Assembly (NCBI RefSeq): GCF_016055025.1
Contig: NZ_JAECVW010000003.1
Reading direction: 5' to 3' (one strand)
DNA from: Thermoactinomyces intermedius
Lineage (GTDB): Bacteria > Bacillota > Bacilli > Thermoactinomycetales > Thermoactinomycetaceae
Length of the DNA: 64,000 nt
In this document: one piece after another, positions 61,025 through 64,000 of the stretch
Layout: each line of letters begins with the position of its first letter
Position numbering within the stretch: the first letter of the stretch is position 1
Notes under the pieces: generated by a model
What the model saw: only the letters and a program-made list of their open reading frames with translations
What the model was told of the DNA's origin: nothing
Databases searched by the model: none
Position numbers and translations under genes: made by a program

Positions 61025-61762
61025 GTGAAGGATTCTCAACTGAAACAGCTCCGGCTTTTTGCTTTTCCTTATGCAGGCGGCTCGGCAAATATTTATCATG
61101 ACTTGAAATCATATTTGCCGGTGGAAGTCGACTTTTGCCCGGTGGAATTGCCGGGACGCGGACGCCGGTTGACCGAACCGCTTTGTGAGGATATGGCTTG
61201 CCTGGTGGAAGATGTTTGCCGGCAAATCAAGGGACAACCCGATCTCCCTTTTGCATTTTTTGGATATAGCATGGGGGCATTGCTCGCTTATGAGTTGGCC
61301 GTCCGGTTTCAAAAAGAAGGAAAACCCCCGGTTGCGCTTTATGCAGCGGCCTGCCGTGCGCCGCATTTGCCGCGCCGGGAGCAGAACCCCGGCGATTTAT
61401 CTGATGATGAAGCATTGATCAAAAAACTGCGCGAATTAAACGGGACACCGGAAGAAGTCTGGCAAAATCCGGAGTTACTGGAGATTGTGCTACCGATTTT
61501 GCGCGCTGATTTTTCGGTGGTCAGCCGCTATGTTCATAAACCGGCAGCTCCCCTTTCGTGTCCGGTCATTGCTTTTGGAGGCGAGCGGGACCCGGATGTT
61601 TCCGAAGAAGCACTGCTTGAGTGGGAACGGCATTCGAACGGTTCGTTCCGCCATTACATCTATCCGGGAGACCATTTTTTTATCCATGGAAACAAAGATG
61701 ACTTTTTCAAGACGTTGAGCCGGGAACTGAATCGCGTCATCAAGGAGAAAGTAAACGGATAA
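61025..61762 (+). CDS. Type II thioesterase (GrsT/SrfAD-like)
   Basis: 245 residues, alpha/beta hydrolase that frees mis-primed carrier proteins of NRPS or PKS. Ser82 in FFGYSMGALLAYE, Asp in GGERDPDV, His in GDHFFIHG; opening LFAFPYAGGSANIYHDLKSYLP and VELPGRGRRL are diagnostic. GTG 61025, with AAGGA 8 bp upstream, is better than ATG 61016 which sits within that site. Pairs with a phosphopantetheinyl transferase 14 bp later; no synthetase is in the window. Confidence 0.92.
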   Translation: MKDSQLKQLRLFAFPYAGGSANIYHDLKSYLPVEVDFCPVELPGRGRRLTEPLCEDMACLVEDVCRQIKGQPDLPFAFFGYSMGALLAYELAVRFQKEGKPPVALYAAACRAPHLPRREQNPGDLSDDEALIKKLRELNGTPEEVWQNPELLEIVLPILRADFSVVSRYVHKPAAPLSCPVIAFGGERDPDVSEEALLEWERHSNGSFRHYIYPGDHFFIHGNKDDFFKTLSRELNRVIKEKVNG

Positions 61763-61776
61763 AGGAGCGGTTGTCG

Positions 61777-62538
61777 TTGCAAAAGCAGGACTCATGGATC
61801 CCCGGAAGGGTCTGGGTTTATCAAACGCCGGTATCAGCGGCGGTCCCGGAGCTTGCCGTTCTGTTGAATCATACCGAATTAAAACGGTTTCGTTCATACC
61901 AAAAGGAAGAAGATCAAAAACGGTCGCTTTTGTCTTTTGCTTTGCTGCGTTTGTTGTTGTCCCGGATCACCGGGAAAGATCCGCGAAAGATAAAGATTTC
62001 CCGGGATTGTCCTTCTTGCGGAAAGCCCCACGGTAAGCCGCGGGTGACAGATGAAGGACCCGTTGAAGTGAATATTTCACATTCAGGCAAATGGGTGCTG
62101 ACCGCCATTGCCTTTCACACTCCGGTCGGCATCGACATTGAACAAATCCATCCCGAACTGGTTGAAAGTGAGATGGTGAAAAGGGTGCTTTCCGCAGAGG
62201 AAATGAGCGAATGGGAGAAATTACCCCCGGGGGAAAGAAAAGAGGCATTTTACCGGTACTGGACATGGAAAGAAGCGATCTTGAAAGCGACCGGAGAAGG
62301 GTTGGCGGTTCCGATGACCCGCTTGACGGTGACCAACCGGGATGGTTCCCCGCAGTTAACCCGGTGGGAAGGCCGTGAAGACCGGGTCGGTCAAATCCGT
62401 TGTCACCCGCTGGAAGTGGATCCGCAATATGCCGCTTGTCTGGCCGTGATCGGACGCGCTGAAGAAGTTCTTCTCAGGCAAGGGGAAGAAATCATACAAG
62501 CATGGTTAAAAAATCAAAACGCATGGACTGCCCGTTGA
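61777..62538 (+). CDS. Sfp-type 4'-phosphopantetheinyl transferase
   Basis: Loads the CoA pantetheine arm on carrier proteins. 253 residues. Core motifs: VEVNISHSGKWVLTAIA, VGIDIEQI (magnesium Asp/Glu) and FYRYWTWKEAILKATGEGL. Also CPSCGKPHGKPRV, the usual substrate-binding hairpin. TTG 61777 is 9 bp after AAAGGAG; TTG 61771 would be too close. Works with a carrier protein encoded elsewhere. Its stop lies in the following terminator. Confidence 0.93.
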   Translation: MQKQDSWIPGRVWVYQTPVSAAVPELAVLLNHTELKRFRSYQKEEDQKRSLLSFALLRLLLSRITGKDPRKIKISRDCPSCGKPHGKPRVTDEGPVEVNISHSGKWVLTAIAFHTPVGIDIEQIHPELVESEMVKRVLSAEEMSEWEKLPPGERKEAFYRYWTWKEAILKATGEGLAVPMTRLTVTNRDGSPQLTRWEGREDRVGQIRCHPLEVDPQYAACLAVIGRAEEVLLRQGEEIIQAWLKNQNAWTAR

Positions 62539-62556
62539 TTTTCACGGGCTTTTTTA
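62530..62556 (+). terminator. Terminator of the thioesterase-Sfp unit
   Basis: GCCCGT/ACGGGC (62530-62535 with 62544-62549), then TTTTTTAT. Overlaps the Sfp stop codon. Confidence 0.85.
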
Positions 62557-62617
62557 TCATGAAGAGAATTTCCCGGACATGGAACATGAAGAAATCGCTG
62601 GATTGGCAGGGATGATG

Positions 62618-63310
62618 ATGGAGTGGATACAAATCGGGCCCATGTTGCTTCGCTTGGAGTGGCTTGTGTTTTTTGTGGGCGGAGGTTTGGGAATGGCATT
62701 GTCAAGATGGTTGGCGATCAAGAAGAAATTGGAGCCGGCTTGGGATTTGGATATTATCCTCCAGGCGATTGCCATGGGAATGTTGGTTTGGAAATTAAGT
62801 GCGGTGATCTTGGAACCTTCATTGTTTTTAAAATATCATTGGACCATTGTTTACTTGCCTCCTTCCGGAAACGGGGATTGGTTGGGGGTATTGATTGCAC
62901 TTGTCTATTTGGGAATTTATTTTTTCCGGTTGAAAAAACGGATGCGCCGTGGATGTTTGGACCTGTCCGGCATTTTGATGGGAGTCGTACTGGCGGTGAA
63001 TCAATGGATCCGCGTCTTTTGGGATGGGGATTGGAGCCTTCAGTGGATTCATTTGCCGGCGGCGGTCCTGCACAGCATGATTTTGTACTGGCTTTGGAGG
63101 CAGGGGCAGAGAAAAATGGGAACGGGAGAAGTGTTTGCTGATTTTTTGGCTTTTTCCGGATTGGTTTTGTTCGCCGGTTCCTTTCCGGTGTTTTCCCCGG
63201 ATCCCGGGCTGTTTTTTGTAAAAACCGAATGGCTGGGCTTTTTCATGACCATTGCCGGACTCATTTTATACTTCATGCTCGATCAAGACAAAGGGGAAAA
63301 CCGCTTGTAA
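62618..63310 (+). CDS. Multi-pass membrane protein, distantly Lgt-like
   Basis: 230 residues with about seven membrane helices. The N-terminus (IQIGPMLLRLEWLVFFVGGGLGMALSRWLA) and spacing of helices resemble prolipoprotein diacylglyceryl transferase, but the catalytic signature of Lgt (HGG and the R-rich GRIGNF loop) is not present. So I call it a membrane protein of unknown function with weak Lgt likeness. Start taken as ATG 62618, with GGCAGGG 6 bp upstream; ATG 62612 and 62615 are adjacent options. Lies between Sfp and the antiporter genes. Confidence 0.65.
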   Translation: MEWIQIGPMLLRLEWLVFFVGGGLGMALSRWLAIKKKLEPAWDLDIILQAIAMGMLVWKLSAVILEPSLFLKYHWTIVYLPPSGNGDWLGVLIALVYLGIYFFRLKKRMRRGCLDLSGILMGVVLAVNQWIRVFWDGDWSLQWIHLPAAVLHSMILYWLWRQGQRKMGTGEVFADFLAFSGLVLFAGSFPVFSPDPGLFFVKTEWLGFFMTIAGLILYFMLDQDKGENRL

Positions 63311-63437
63311 GACATTGTGCGAAAATGACACGGCCCGGCCCGTTCATCCGGATAATCGGGAAGGATGTGTTGGTTTCGGAAAAAGTTTGATCGTTCAGGG
63401 TGATTTAATTTCGCGATGAATGATTTTATTTTAATTG

Positions 63438-63466
63438 TTGATAAAATAAAGTATTTATGTTATCCT
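63438..63466 (+). promoter_or_regulatory. Promoter of the antiporter gene
   Basis: TTGATA (63438-63443), 17 bp, TATCCT (63461-63466). The predicted start is about 63473, leaving a leader of about 100 nt. Confidence 0.7.
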
Positions 63467-63492
63467 GAAAAAAACGATATCTCGTTTTTCAG
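63464..63492. repeat. Inverted repeat overlapping the antiporter promoter
   Basis: CCTGAAAAA and ACGA pair with TCGT and TTTTTCAGG around a TATC centre. It covers the -10 to +20 region, so it could be an operator or a 5' hairpin. Confidence 0.5.
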
Positions 63493-63530
63493 GGGGAGTC
63501 TGTCACCGGCAGGCTCCCTTTATTCTTTTT
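63493..63530 (+). terminator. Terminator-like hairpin in the antiporter leader
   Basis: GGGAGTCTG pairs with CAGGCTCCC (one G-T), then TTTATTCTTTTT. Located between promoter and gene, it may be an attenuator. Confidence 0.55.
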
Positions 63531-63572
63531 GACTTAATTTTTAAAAAACTTGAGGGGTGAGGTGGAGAAACC

Positions 63573-64000
63573 ATGTTTTTTGTCCAATTGCTGCTTATTT
63601 TGGTTGCAACAAAATTGGCAGGCGATTTGAGCACCCGGATCGGACAGCCGGCCGTTTTGGGGAAATTGATCGTCGGTGTGATTTTGGGACCGGCGGTGCT
63701 GGGATGGATTGAAGAGAGCGAAATGATCCATCAAATGAGCGAAATCGGTGTGCTCTTGTTAATGTTCTTGGCCGGTCTGGAAACCGATATTCATGAGTTG
63801 AACAAAAGCCGCACCTCTTCTCTTGCCGTGGCGGTGGGGGGAGTGATTCTCCCGTTGGTCGGAGGATATCTGATTGGAACCTGGTTCGGGATGGAACCGT
63901 TTACCTCTTGGTTTTTAGGTGCGCTGTTTTCGGCAACTTCGGTCAGCATCACGGTTCAGACGTTGCGGGATCTTGGAAAGTTGCAAACCAAAGAAAGTGT
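63573..64000 (+). CDS. CPA2-type cation:proton antiporter (Kef/NapA-like), 3' part outside window
   Basis: 142 codons seen; the gene leaves the right edge. Early helices and motifs match CPA2 transporters: AGDLSTRIGQPAVLGKLIVGVILGPAVLGWI, GVLLLMFLAGLETDIHEL and the LGALFSATSVSITVQTLRDLG segment (sodium/proton-site region). It should exchange Na or K for H. ATG 63573 follows GAGGTGGAG. Its leader has a promoter-overlapping inverted repeat and a terminator-like stem. Confidence 0.88.
   Translation, partial: MFFVQLLLILVATKLAGDLSTRIGQPAVLGKLIVGVILGPAVLGWIEESEMIHQMSEIGVLLLMFLAGLETDIHELNKSRTSSLAVAVGGVILPLVGGYLIGTWFGMEPFTSWFLGALFSATSVSITVQTLRDLGKLQTKES

Noticed and set aside
63470..63572. Known riboswitch (for example c-di-AMP class) before the antiporter
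   Set aside because: Leader is only about 100 nt and shows none of the conserved blocks I know; only generic hairpins.

Overview
The window looks like a chromosomal segment of a moderate-GC Bacillota (Bacilli) genome. The evidence is the gene order rapZ-yvcK-whiA-crh-like, the cggR-gapA-pgk-tpiA-gpmI-eno operon, secG/esterase/rnr/smpB followed by ssrA, two-subunit HisZ/HisG, a type VII secretion ATPase, and operator sites of CcpA, CggR, CtsR, Rex and LexA type. Frequent GTG/TTG starts, an FHA-less EssC and the overall gene set would fit Thermoactinomycetaceae, but that family is my inference. Almost everything is core chromosome; I see no prophage, transposon, IS element or CRISPR array.

Layout. 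1-4000: a truncated cell-wall amidase, a divergent Hfq, pyrD, an EthD-like protein, a 48-residue membrane protein missed by length cut-offs, and a RdgB/HAM1 NTPase. 4076-10478: histidine operon hisZGDBHAFI, tightly overlapped, lacking hisC and the phosphatase. 10869-17142: a TPR/HTH protein broken by an apparent one-base frameshift, a thioredoxin-like protein, glucokinase, rapZ, yvcK, whiA and an HPr/Crh-like protein. 17352-20204: a membrane protein, a sporulation-type lipoprotein, clpP with a CtsR box, and a creatininase-family protein. 20348-29147: tRNA-Arg, rpoN with an internal cre, then the CggR-controlled glycolytic operon. 29297-34857: secG, an isolated 5S rRNA gene, a YjgB-like secreted protein, esterase, RNase R, SmpB, tmRNA and tRNA-Thr.

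34975-47485 is mixed: an iron-chaperone-like protein, a SUKH-type protein, a two-repeat membrane-anchored protein, ubiX, a PAQR protein, an acyl-CoA ligase, a coiled-coil protein under a clear LexA box, DNA polymerase IV, a micro-ORF, ldh and lctP behind a Rex box, a nitroreductase and a DUF488 protein. 47583-51194 is a PTS operon of the ascorbate class whose only EIIA is fused to the PRD regulator. 51571-56421 is a three-gene type VII secretion locus (EsaB, EssC, EsxA). 56506-59683 holds an RpiR regulator, a class III aminotransferase and a catalytically degenerate YcaC-like protein. The right end carries a secreted OB-fold-like protein, a small LSM-like membrane protein, a type II thioesterase with a Sfp-type phosphopantetheinyl transferase, a membrane protein, and the start of a CPA2 antiporter.

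Themes. Carbon control is prominent: CggR on glycolysis, Rex on lactate genes, three cre sites and a Crh-locus HPr homologue that keeps the PTS-phosphorylatable His15. The least explained items are the SOS-box coiled-coil gene, the minimal type VII locus, the micro-ORFs, and the degenerate hydrolase.
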